This document shows, one piece after another, positions 1 through 8,792 of a stretch of 45,020 bases of DNA. The notes below the pieces were generated by a model. The model worked only from the letters and a program-made list of their open reading frames with translations, did no database searches and had not been told where the DNA came from. Source of the DNA: Pseudomonadota bacterium. Its GTDB lineage: Bacteria; Pseudomonadota; Alphaproteobacteria; UBA8366; GCA-2717185. Location of the stretch: contig JAQCHR010000001.1 of the NCBI GenBank assembly GCA_027619655.1, forward strand, positions 1 to 45,020. The letters are read 5' to 3'. The translations under genes were made by a program, and so were the position numbers. Each line of letters starts with the position of its first letter. Positions within the stretch are counted from its first letter, which is position 1.

Positions 1-1
1 G

Positions 2-31
2 GCCGAGGATGACGAGGCCGAGGATGACGAT
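2..31 (+). repeat. 15-bp tandem duplication inside acidic coding region
   Basis: Two adjacent 15-bp units (2-16 and 17-31), beginning gccgaggatgacga, are identical except for the last base. They encode a repeated Ala-Glu-Asp-Asp-(Glu/Asp) unit of the acidic linker, and being in frame they would change only linker length. Confidence 0.6.
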
Positions 32-613
32 TCGGACGACGAAGATACCTACAGGCGGCCGCCGCCGATTCCATCCGAAGAAGAGATTGCCCGCTTCCAG
101 TCGCGGCCCGTCAGGGCCCGGTCCCTGCTGCCCTGGTGTATTGCGCTCTTTTTCACAATCGTCGCGCTGGTGGGCAGCAGCATTTATTTCAGCAAGGCCA
201 TCGTGTCCGCCTATCCGGCTGCGAACAAGTTGTTCAGCCTGATCGGCCTTCCGGTCAATACGCTTGGCTACGGGTTGGAAATCGCCAAACCGACAACGTC
301 CCAGCGCGAAGAAGGCAATGATCGGATCATTATCGTTTCCGGCGAGATCAACAACACGACCGGCCACGTTATCGACATACCGTTATTGCGCGGCGAGTTG
401 AAAAATTCGCAGGGCAAAACGCTGTTTATCTGGTCATTCAAGGCGAAGGAGCCGCGCGTGCTGGCGGGTGAGAAAAACACCTACGAAACCGAAATCAAGA
501 ATCCGCCGCCGGGCGCCACCGAACTGAATATTTCGTTTACCCGCGAGGAGGAAATCGCCGCGGAACGCGAACAGGCCCGCGAAGCCGCCGCCAAGGCCAG
601 CGAAAAACACTAG
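2..613 (+). CDS. DUF3426-type membrane protein, 5' end outside window
   Basis: Only the C-terminal 203 residues are present; the frame is open at the left edge, so the true start is outside. In order, the visible part has an acidic stretch rich in Asp and Glu, a proline-rich linker, one membrane segment (about residues 44-66, reading LLPWCIALFFTIVALVG), and a soluble C-terminal domain of about 130 residues with the pattern VSGEINNTTGHVIDIPLLRGEL. That pattern is typical of DUF3426, which usually sits behind an N-terminal MJ0042-type zinc ribbon that would be upstream of the window. The tail is Ala/Glu-rich and probably helical. The function of the family is not established. The TAG stop forms the first three bases of a palindromic element. 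The family call is good; the N-terminal ribbon is inferred. Confidence 0.8.
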   Translation, partial: AEDDEAEDDDSDDEDTYRRPPPIPSEEEIARFQSRPVRARSLLPWCIALFFTIVALVGSSIYFSKAIVSAYPAANKLFSLIGLPVNTLGYGLEIAKPTTSQREEGNDRIIIVSGEINNTTGHVIDIPLLRGELKNSQGKTLFIWSFKAKEPRVLAGEKNTYETEIKNPPPGATELNISFTREEEIAAEREQAREAAAKASEKH

Positions 614-674
614 ATCGGATCGTGTTCGATTGGAATCGCGACTGGCGATCCAATAAACACATGAATCTGATCTA
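611..674. repeat. 64-bp palindromic element, copy A
   Basis: A long imperfect inverted repeat. The outer arms are TAGATCGGAT (611-620) and ATCTGATCTA (665-674), pairing over 10 bp with one G-T wobble. GTGTT (622-626) then pairs with AACAC (656-660), and an inner 10-bp stem (629-639 against 645-654, one bulged A) closes a five-base loop. It lies between two convergent genes and begins with the TAG stop of the DUF3426 gene. No T-run follows, so it is not a standard intrinsic terminator, although it may still act at the 3' ends. Arm sequence, length and the unpaired TGA before the right arm match the element at 8689-8752. Confidence 0.65.
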
Positions 675-756
675 TCTTACTGAAGATATAGCACCTTCAC
701 AGGTTTAACCGTTCAGCCGGCCCCTGCCACAGGGTTCACAAAGCGCTGTAACGTCG

Positions 757-3285
757 TCAGAACTGTTTCAGCAACCGGTCGATATAGTCCCGTTCGATCT
801 GCGGCCGTTCGCGTTCCGATGATCGCTTGCGCAATTCGTCACGAATTTCCCGGGACCGTTGGAGGTCGCTCTTGTCCGGTATCGCCACCTTGTCAGAGCT
901 GGTTCCCTGGGCGCCCTGATTGTGGTCGCGGCCGAACGGGTCGCGGTTATGCGATTGCTGGGTGCCGGGCATCCGGCCGCGCCCGCCGGGCTGCCCCCCC
1001 ATTTGCTGTTGCTGCATCTGTTGCATCTGCTGCATCGCCTGCTGGGTGGCCTGCTGGAGCGCATCCAGCGCCTGGCCCTGCGGATCGACGGCCTCGCCGG
1101 GCTGACCCTGCCGCAGTGCACCGGTCGAACGCCGCATCGCCTGCTCCGCCCGCCCGAAAGCCTGCGGCACGTCACCCGTCATTTCGGCATACTGCTGCAT
1201 GACATTGCCAAGCTGGCGGCGCAGCGCCTCCTGGAGGACCGCGCTCGCACCGGATTGTCCCGGGGTATTGCCCGCCTGGGGCTGACCGCCCGGGTTGGGC
1301 TTTCCCTGGCCGCGCTGGCCGTCATTTCCCCGCTCCTGCCGCTGGCCCTGATTGCCCTGTCGCTGCTCCGGCGATTCCTGGCCCTGGCCCTGCCTCGACT
1401 GCCGGAACGTCCGGTCCAGCAGATCCTTCTGGCCCTTGGTCAGCTGCTGCAGGTCGTTCATCATCTTCGATGCACGGCTCTGCTGGCTGTTGCGCTGCGG
1501 CTGCGCAATGCCCGCCCGCATGTTTTCCAGCCGCTTCTGCATTTCGGCCAGCATCTGTTTTGCCGCTTCGCGGGCGCCGCTTTTCGCCATTTCGCGAATC
1601 CGGTCCATCATGTCCTGCAGATCCTGGCGCGTCATTGTGTTCTGCGACGGATCCATTTCCTGCAACTCGCCGCGTTCCGCCTGTTCCTGGAGCTGCTTGG
1701 TCAGTTCGTCCAGATACTTGTCCAGCGCTGCCTGCAATTCCTCGATCAGGCGCTCAATTTCCGCATCCGGCGCCTCGCGCGACAGGGCGTCACGCAGCGC
1801 TTCTTCGGCCCGGCGCAAATCCGTCTCGGCCAGCGTGATGCTGCCGTTTTCAACCCGCAGCGCGGTGTCCCACAGCAGTTGCTGGACAGACGCCAGCGAT
1901 TCGCCCTGCCAGTCCCGCAATATCCGCCGCGCGGCCACATCCAGCCCCATGAACACGACGACATCATTGGCGAAAAGATCCGGCAAAAGCCCGATCCGTT
2001 TCAGCCCCTGGGCGACCGCTTCGTGGTGCGCGTCCGGGTCTTCCGACAGCTTTTTCCGTTCCGCGATGATCTGGCGGGCAACGGGGTGGTTGAAGATACG
2101 CTCGGGCAGCTTGAATTCGACGGCATCGCTTGTGCCTTTCTGGCCGATGGCGTCCGTCGCGACCAGGGTCAGCCTCACGGCCAGACCGGCCCAGGGATGC
2201 GGCGTCAGGTCGCGAAAATGCTCCGCCTTGATCTCGCGCGGGTTGACGCTCGGCAAGGGAATATCTAGCGATAGAGTCTCGCCCACCTCGTCCGCGCCAC
2301 GCCGGATCACCATTGTCACCTTGTCGATGCCATAATCATCGCTGGCGGTATAGGACAGGTGCAACGCCGCCTGCTGCGACGCCGCCGGCGGTTGCGCCAG
2401 CGCAATTTCGGGGGCGCGGTCCGCCGTGACGGCGATGGTCCAGCTGTCCAGTTTCCGGTCCCGCGATACAATGTCGATAGCCGCGTCCGCCGTTAATTCC
2501 TGCTCGATCCGGTAACTGTCCGCTTCGACCGCCGTAAAATCCGATTGCACCGCGCCGGAAACGAGCTGCGGGACCTTGCCGCCCCCCGTCACCTGCGCCA
2601 GCAGGACGCTGCCGGCGGGCACCGAAACATCGCCGGCCTTGCGGTCGGCGCCGGTCAGGAAGACCGGTGGCCAGCCCGTATAGGCAGGCGGCGTAATCCA
2701 TGCGTCCAGCGTTACAGGTGATGCGGCATCGGAAAATATCGATTCAGGCGTCACGGCGCGCAGCAGATGCGCGGGCGCATTGCCCCCCGCCGCAAACGCG
2801 GACATTACCAGCACCGCGCCGAGAACAATTCTCGTGGCAAACGGGTCACGCCGGATCAGCCTTGGCTGTGGCCAGCCGGCCCGGATTCCCTGCAGCATTT
2901 TCGCCATCCGGGCGCGATGCAGCTGCCACAGCTGCGCCCCCTCGCCATGCGGATCGGGCGTCGCTATTTCATCGTCCAACGCATCGAACGGGCGGTGCGA
3001 CAGGTTGTTGACCTGCTCCAGCCGCCGTTCGGCGGACGGCCCATCGGGTATGCGCAGCGCGCGGATACCGTTCCATAACGCCCACAGAAGCGCACCGGAA
3101 AAAATGAGCAGAAGGCCGCCATGCAGCCAGCCGGGCAGCGTCGGCAAAATGTCGAGAAGCGCGACGAGCAGGAACAGCCCGGCAACCTGTACCGCCGGCC
3201 ACAGGGCAGGCCATGCGCCCCCCCAAAACAGCGCGACGCGGGACAGGGCGATGCGGAACGCCCAGGTTTTACGCCAATCCTTCAT
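757..3285 (-). CDS. TIGR02302/DUF4175-type membrane protein
   Basis: The product has 842 residues. The N-terminus holds two close membrane segments (about residues 31-50 and 54-71) and a third near 150-168. A large soluble, probably periplasmic region follows, with beta-rich parts and then long helical Glu/Lys/Arg-rich stretches. Around residues 715-750 the sequence is almost only Gln and Met, and the C-terminus is highly charged. Size and layout match the alphaproteobacterial TIGR02302 family, whose function is not established. It is the last gene of a leftward set after lysA, with 38 bp between them, and it converges on the DUF3426 gene. The family call rests on overall architecture and the Gln/Met-rich section. 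Confidence 0.8.
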   Translation of the reverse strand: MKDWRKTWAFRIALSRVALFWGGAWPALWPAVQVAGLFLLVALLDILPTLPGWLHGGLLLIFSGALLWALWNGIRALRIPDGPSAERRLEQVNNLSHRPFDALDDEIATPDPHGEGAQLWQLHRARMAKMLQGIRAGWPQPRLIRRDPFATRIVLGAVLVMSAFAAGGNAPAHLLRAVTPESIFSDAASPVTLDAWITPPAYTGWPPVFLTGADRKAGDVSVPAGSVLLAQVTGGGKVPQLVSGAVQSDFTAVEADSYRIEQELTADAAIDIVSRDRKLDSWTIAVTADRAPEIALAQPPAASQQAALHLSYTASDDYGIDKVTMVIRRGADEVGETLSLDIPLPSVNPREIKAEHFRDLTPHPWAGLAVRLTLVATDAIGQKGTSDAVEFKLPERIFNHPVARQIIAERKKLSEDPDAHHEAVAQGLKRIGLLPDLFANDVVVFMGLDVAARRILRDWQGESLASVQQLLWDTALRVENGSITLAETDLRRAEEALRDALSREAPDAEIERLIEELQAALDKYLDELTKQLQEQAERGELQEMDPSQNTMTRQDLQDMMDRIREMAKSGAREAAKQMLAEMQKRLENMRAGIAQPQRNSQQSRASKMMNDLQQLTKGQKDLLDRTFRQSRQGQGQESPEQRQGNQGQRQERGNDGQRGQGKPNPGGQPQAGNTPGQSGASAVLQEALRRQLGNVMQQYAEMTGDVPQAFGRAEQAMRRSTGALRQGQPGEAVDPQGQALDALQQATQQAMQQMQQMQQQQMGGQPGGRGRMPGTQQSHNRDPFGRDHNQGAQGTSSDKVAIPDKSDLQRSREIRDELRKRSSERERPQIERDYIDRLLKQF

Positions 3286-3323
3286 GATACGGCATCCTTC
3301 GATCTAGCGAAGAAGCTGTATTA

Positions 3324-4586
3324 TCACACAGATTGCTGCCACTCCGCCAGTGAGTCGAGCTTCAACAATTCGTCATAACCGGGCCGGCGGCGGACGACGG
3401 CAAACGCATTGCCGTTCACCAGCACCTCCGGCACCAGCAGGCGCGTATTGTAGGTCGATGCCATGACCGCGCCATAGGCACCCGCCGATGCGAAAGCAAG
3501 AAGGTCGTCCGGCCGGACCGCGGGCAGGTCGCGGCCGCGCGCGAAGGTATCGCCGGTTTCGCAGATCGGCCCCACGATATCGGCGGGCGACAATGCGGCA
3601 TCGGGCGCCGGCTGCATCACCGGGTCAACCCGGTGATAGGCCTCGTACAGCGCCGGCCGGATCAGGTCATTCATCGCGGCATCGACGATGACGAAGCGCC
3701 GCGCCTCACCGGTTTTTTCATAGATCACGCTGGTGACCAGAATACCGGAATTGCCGACCAGCGACCGGCCCGGTTCAAAAATCAGCCGGCAGCCCAGGTT
3801 TCCTGCCGTTTCCATGACCATCGCCGCATAGGCGCCTGCCGCCGGCGGTGTCTCGCCATCGTAGCGGATACCCAGGCCGCCGCCGAGGTCGATACTGTCA
3901 ATCGTATTGCCGTCCGCGCGCAGCGCCTGAACCAGTTCGGCAACATTCGTAAACGCCGTCCGCATCGGTGCAAGGTCGGTGAGCTGCGAGCCGATATGCA
4001 CGGCAACGGAAACGGGCCGGATTCCCGGCAGCGCCCGCGCGCGGGCAAAAATATCGCGGGCCCGGCCGATATCGATGCCGAACTTGTTTTCCGCCCGGCC
4101 GGTCGAGATCTTCTCATGGGTTTTCGCATCCACGTCCGGGTTGACCCGGATGCCGATTTCCACCCTCCGGCCCGCGGCCAGTTCACCGATGACCGCCAGT
4201 TCCGGTTCGGATTCGACATTGATGCGGTAAATCCCCCGGTCGAGCGCAAAGGCGAGTTCGCCCCGGGTCTTGCCGACGCCGGAGAACACGATCCGTTCCG
4301 GCGGGATACCGGCGGCCAGCGCGCGGCGCAATTCCCCTTCCGACACCACATCGGCGCCGGAGCCCAGCGCCGCCAGTGTCCGGATAACCGCAAGGTTCGA
4401 ATTCGCTTTGACCGAATAACAGACCATTACGTCCTGCCCGTCGAAGGCCCCGGTAAATTCCAGATACCGGCGGGTCAGCGCCGCGCTGGAATAGCAGTAG
4501 AACGGCGTCCCGACCGCCGCCGCGATTTCGGGGATTGCCACGCCTTCGGCATGCAGGATGCCGTCGCGATAGTCGAATTCAGACAT
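3324..4586 (-). CDS. lysA: Diaminopimelate decarboxylase
   Basis: This enzyme removes CO2 from meso-diaminopimelate to give L-lysine, the last step of the pathway. The 420-residue length is normal for the PLP-dependent fold III family. The PLP lysine is K60 in CYSVKAN; HIGSQ (197-201) and EPGRS (271-275) contribute to phosphate binding, and C342 in CETGD is the catalytic cysteine supplied across the dimer. The start, MSEFDYRDG, lies 9 bp after the lptM stop, so the genes are probably transcribed together from argH. An argH-lptM-lysA order is familiar in alphaproteobacteria. Confidence 0.97.
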   Translation of the reverse strand: MSEFDYRDGILHAEGVAIPEIAAAVGTPFYCYSSAALTRRYLEFTGAFDGQDVMVCYSVKANSNLAVIRTLAALGSGADVVSEGELRRALAAGIPPERIVFSGVGKTRGELAFALDRGIYRINVESEPELAVIGELAAGRRVEIGIRVNPDVDAKTHEKISTGRAENKFGIDIGRARDIFARARALPGIRPVSVAVHIGSQLTDLAPMRTAFTNVAELVQALRADGNTIDSIDLGGGLGIRYDGETPPAAGAYAAMVMETAGNLGCRLIFEPGRSLVGNSGILVTSVIYEKTGEARRFVIVDAAMNDLIRPALYEAYHRVDPVMQPAPDAALSPADIVGPICETGDTFARGRDLPAVRPDDLLAFASAGAYGAVMASTYNTRLLVPEVLVNGNAFAVVRRRPGYDELLKLDSLAEWQQSV

Positions 4587-4595
4587 GACGCATCC

Positions 4596-4720
4596 TTACC
4601 GGGGGTATTGCCGGGGAAATTCACTGTCGCGGCTGGGCGGCTTTGGATCGCCCTTCTTGCCGCAGGCGCTCAACGGCATTGCCATCGCAACCGTCAGCAG
4701 GAGGAGAATAACAAGGCGGC

Positions 4721-4724
<4 letters not shown>
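4596..4724 (-). CDS. lptM: Small LptM-like lipoprotein
   Basis: A 42-residue protein starting with GTG. A hydrophobic signal (VILLLLTVAMAMPLSA) leads to the lipobox LSAC, with the lipidated cysteine at residue 21. The mature part starts CGKKGDPKPP, typical of the LptM (YifL) lipoproteins that in enterobacteria help the LptDE lipopolysaccharide translocon mature. The GTG overlaps the argH stop as GTGA, so translation is probably coupled. The argH-lptM-lysA order is the usual setting for this gene. It is easy to miss because of its size and start codon. Confidence 0.85.
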
Positions 4725-6118
<1,394 letters not shown>

Positions 6119-6139
6119 GACAGACCGGCAGGGTATTCG

Positions 6140-6694
6140 ATGAAAAAAATTTCGTTCATTACTGCAATCATTCTGGGTTTCGCCGTTGCGGTATCCGGCA
6201 GCGCCCGCAAGGGCATCGCCGCGCCGCCGCAGGACGGCTGGATGGCGCAATTTACCCGCAACGATCCATTACTTCCAGCACCGGAAGTCGAATTCCTGAA
6301 TGCCACCGGCGAAACCGTCTCCCTGGCGTCGTTTCGAGGCAAGGTTCTCCTGGTCAATTTCTGGGCCACATGGTGCGCCCCCTGCATCCGCGAGATGCCC
6401 TCACTGGACCGGTTGAAGGCGGTCATCAAAGAAAGTGATTTCGAAATCCTCGCCATCAGCGAGGACCGCAAGGGCGCGGAAGTCGCCATTCCCTTCCTGA
6501 AGAAACTCGGCATCGAAAATTTCACGACCTATGTCGACACGCGCATGCAACTGGCCCGCGGCTTCCGCCTGATCGGCATGCCGACAACCTATCTGATCGA
6601 CCGCGAAGGCCGGATCGTCGGATCCCTTGCCGGCACGGCGGAATGGGATTCGCCTGAAGCGGTCGCGATGGTGCGGGAACTGTTGGACCGGTAA
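6140..6694 (+). CDS. TlpA-family thiol:disulfide oxidoreductase
   Basis: A 184-residue exported thioredoxin-like protein. Residues 1-24 form a signal peptide or membrane anchor (KKISFITAIILGFAVAVSG). The active site is WATWCAPCIREMP (about residues 75-87), and the cis-proline region reads LIGMPTTYLID. Relatives reduce periplasmic disulfides, for example in cytochrome c or oxidase maturation; the exact partner here is unknown. A TlpA gene divergent from argH is common in alphaproteobacteria. A weak AGGG precedes the ATG. Confidence 0.9.
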   Translation: MKKISFITAIILGFAVAVSGSARKGIAAPPQDGWMAQFTRNDPLLPAPEVEFLNATGETVSLASFRGKVLLVNFWATWCAPCIREMPSLDRLKAVIKESDFEILAISEDRKGAEVAIPFLKKLGIENFTTYVDTRMQLARGFRLIGMPTTYLIDREGRIVGSLAGTAEWDSPEAVAMVRELLDR

Positions 6695-6816
6695 CGAAGC
6701 GTTTCGCCACCGGTTTCCATACCTTGCGGTGTTGGCATGAGCCAGCTTACTATTTTTCCGCGTACATTGCGATGCGCCGAGTAAAAAGTTATGGATCCGC
6801 CTGAAAGGCGAAGCTT

Positions 6817-7752
6817 ATGAAACTGCCGGTATTCCGGACAATCGCGGCGACTTACTCTCTCATCTGGCGACAAAAGAGAGATTTCGCGCTCCTTTCCCTG
6901 CCGATAATTATCGTCTTCAGCATCATTGGTGCGGTTACGAACGCCACCACCTGGGCAAGGTTGGGCAATCCGGCATCGTTGCAGGAATACATCGACGCCA
7001 CGCAAAAAATGCAGCAATTATCGACCCCAGGCTGGTACTTTCTTGCCGGCCTTTTCTGCGGGTTGTTCGGCATAGCCGTTATGATTCTATTCGTTGTCGC
7101 CTGCCATCGGATTTATCTGGCGCCGGGAGAATCCGTTCTTGTGCGTGACGCCTTTCGGTGGCGAAAGCTGCATTGGCGTTACCTGCTGAACGGTATCAAA
7201 TTAATGTTGGTATCGATACCGGTACTCTTTCTGATGAGCGCAATTGTCCTTGGCGCTGCCGGAATCGTCATTGCCATTCTGGCGCGAGCGGGAACCGGCA
7301 TCGTTGATGGCAACGCGCCGCAGCTATCTCAGGGCATTGGCGGCGGAGTCGTCTTTGCACTTTTTGGCCTGCAACTGGCAACCGGAACCATAGCCGGATG
7401 GATACTCGTGCGGTTTTCGCTGGTATTCCCCGCCATTGCCGCGGGATATCCCATGAGTTTTCGGGAAAGCTGGCGATTTTCGGCGAAAAACGGCTGGCGT
7501 CTGCTCTGGATTATCGTCCTCACACCGATGCCGGTCATGTTGTTGGCGTTGCCTGTCACCATCGCGGTTTTCGCGCCATTGTTCGGCTTCGGCTTAGCGG
7601 CATCATTGCCCGTACAACTCGCGGAAAATCTCGTCATGCAGGTACCAGCCCTGCTAAGTTATGCGATTGTCGTTGGCGCCCTCTCGCTATCGTACCGCAG
7701 GATTCTGAAGAGTCGCGGCCAAATGGACGGCGTTGAGGAAACGTTTCGCTAG
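6817..7752 (+). CDS. Unknown multi-pass membrane protein
   Basis: A 311-residue hydrophobic protein that I cannot assign to a named family. About six membrane segments are visible, starting near residues 23-43, 73-98, 130-163 (possibly two), 173-207, 232-265 and 278-302. The short arginine-rich loops suggest internal positions. A weak AAGG lies about 9 bp before the ATG. G+C is visibly lower than in the flanking genes, and the gene is not part of an obvious operon: 122 bp separate it from the tlpA-like gene and it converges on the hydroxybutyryl-CoA dehydrogenase gene. It could be a recent arrival or a poorly conserved lineage gene. Confidence 0.75.
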   Translation: MKLPVFRTIAATYSLIWRQKRDFALLSLPIIIVFSIIGAVTNATTWARLGNPASLQEYIDATQKMQQLSTPGWYFLAGLFCGLFGIAVMILFVVACHRIYLAPGESVLVRDAFRWRKLHWRYLLNGIKLMLVSIPVLFLMSAIVLGAAGIVIAILARAGTGIVDGNAPQLSQGIGGGVVFALFGLQLATGTIAGWILVRFSLVFPAIAAGYPMSFRESWRFSAKNGWRLLWIIVLTPMPVMLLALPVTIAVFAPLFGFGLAASLPVQLAENLVMQVPALLSYAIVVGALSLSYRRILKSRGQMDGVEETFR

Positions 7753-7777
7753 TCTTGATCGGGGCGAACGCTCTGCT

Positions 7778-8650
7778 TCAGCGCGTCGGAACCGGCGTAT
7801 CTCCGCCGTAATCGTAGAAACCGCGGCCGGATTTGCGGCCGAGCCAGCCGGCTTCGACATATTTCACCAGCAGCGGGCAGGGGCGGTATTTGGAATCCGC
7901 GAGCCCGTCATACAGCACCTGCATGACCGCAAGGCAGGTATCAAGCCCGATGAAATCGGCCAGTTCCAGAGGGCCCATAGGATGATTGGCGCCCAGCTTC
8001 ATCGCCGTGTCGATGGCTTCCACATTACCGACGCCTTCATAGAGCGTATAAACGGCCTCGTTGATCATCGGCAGCAGGATCCGGTTGACGATGAAGGCCG
8101 GGAAATCTTCCGCCGAGGCGACGGTCTTGCCCATCTTCAGCGCCAGGTCGCGAACCGTCTCGTAGGTTTCCTTGTCCGTGCCGAGGCCGCGAGTCAGTTC
8201 CACCAGTTTCATCATCGGCACCGGATTCATGAAATGCATGCCGATGAACCGGCCGGGCCGGTCGGTCGATGCGCCAAGGCGCGTGATGGAGATCGACGAG
8301 GTATTGGACGCGATGATCGCATCGGCGGAAAGATGCGGGATCAGCGTCTTGAAGATTTCCTTCTTGATCGCTTCGTTTTCCGTCGCCGCCTCGATCACGA
8401 TTTCACAATCGCCGAACAGGGCGTAATCGGTGCTGGTGCTGATCCGGCCCAGCGCCGCGGTCCGGTCCGCTTCGCTGACCAGCGAGCGGCGGACCTGACG
8501 GTCCATATTGCGGTCGATTTCGCCTTTTACCGCGTTCAGGGCCGCTTCGTTGACATCGAGGATCCGGACATCGAAACCGGCAAGCGCCGCAACATGCGCG
8601 ATGCCGCTGCCCATCTGTCCGGCGCCGATGATACCAACTGTCTTGATCAT
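7778..8650 (-). CDS. hbd: 3-Hydroxybutyryl-CoA dehydrogenase
   Basis: This enzyme oxidises (S)-3-hydroxybutyryl-CoA to acetoacetyl-CoA with NAD(P), or runs in reverse, in butyrate or polyhydroxybutyrate metabolism. The product has 290 residues. The N-terminal Rossmann motif is GIIGAGQMGSGIA (residues 7-19). The C-terminal half has the family signature FIGMHFMNPVPMMKLVE with the catalytic histidine, then EDFPAFIVNRILLPMINEA. It follows etfB-etfA in the same direction, a common alphaproteobacterial arrangement linking beta-hydroxyacyl-CoA oxidation to electron transfer flavoprotein. The 139-bp gap to etfA is filled with inverted repeats. Confidence 0.95.
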   Translation of the reverse strand: MIKTVGIIGAGQMGSGIAHVAALAGFDVRILDVNEAALNAVKGEIDRNMDRQVRRSLVSEADRTAALGRISTSTDYALFGDCEIVIEAATENEAIKKEIFKTLIPHLSADAIIASNTSSISITRLGASTDRPGRFIGMHFMNPVPMMKLVELTRGLGTDKETYETVRDLALKMGKTVASAEDFPAFIVNRILLPMINEAVYTLYEGVGNVEAIDTAMKLGANHPMGPLELADFIGLDTCLAVMQVLYDGLADSKYRPCPLLVKYVEAGWLGRKSGRGFYDYGGDTPVPTR

Positions 8651-8667
8651 GTTTCGCGTCCTGTCAG

Positions 8668-8683
8668 CGCGGCCGCGGCCGCG
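8668..8683. repeat. 16-bp perfect G+C palindrome before hbd
   Basis: CGCGGCCGCGGCCGCG reads the same on both strands. It lies 17 bp upstream of the hbd start codon. It could be an operator or a small hairpin near the ribosome binding site; in G+C-rich DNA, chance is also possible. Confidence 0.4.
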
Positions 8684-8688
8684 AACGA

Positions 8689-8752
8689 TAAAGCAGATCG
8701 CCGTTAACCTGACGCAATACTTGCGTCAGGTCTAGGGCGTGAATCTGCTTTA
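8689..8752. repeat. 64-bp palindromic element, copy B
   Basis: Outer arms TAAAGCAGAT (8689-8698) and ATCTGCTTTA (8743-8752) are perfect complements over 10 bp. CGCC (8699-8702) pairs with GGCG (8736-8739), leaving TGA (8740-8742) unpaired. Inside is a perfect 10-bp hairpin, CCTGACGCAA (8708-8717), loop TAC, TTGCGTCAGG (8721-8730). Total length and the unpaired TGA are the same as in the element at 611-674, while the inner hairpin is different. It sits between etfA and hbd and would fold in the shared transcript. Confidence 0.7.
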
Positions 8753-8765
8753 CTTTATATGGCAT

Positions 8766-8792
8766 TAAAGCAAATTCACATGATTTGCTTTA
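8766..8792 (-). terminator. Hairpin at the etfA stop; short copy of the palindromic element
   Basis: TAAAGCAAAT and ATTTGCTTTA form a perfect 10-bp stem around a 7-base loop. Read on the minus strand, the first three stem bases are the TAA stop of etfA, so the hairpin starts at the end of translation. The order arm, short centre, TGA, arm is that of the 64-bp elements with the inner hairpin missing. A run of T is not present after the stem, so a role in transcript stability or attenuation is as likely as termination. Confidence 0.5.

Noticed and set aside
859..2268. Long open frame on the plus strand opposite the TIGR02302-type gene
   Set aside because: It lies antisense to a better-supported gene, its Leu/Arg-rich translation has no family resemblance, and such shadows are common in G+C-rich DNA.
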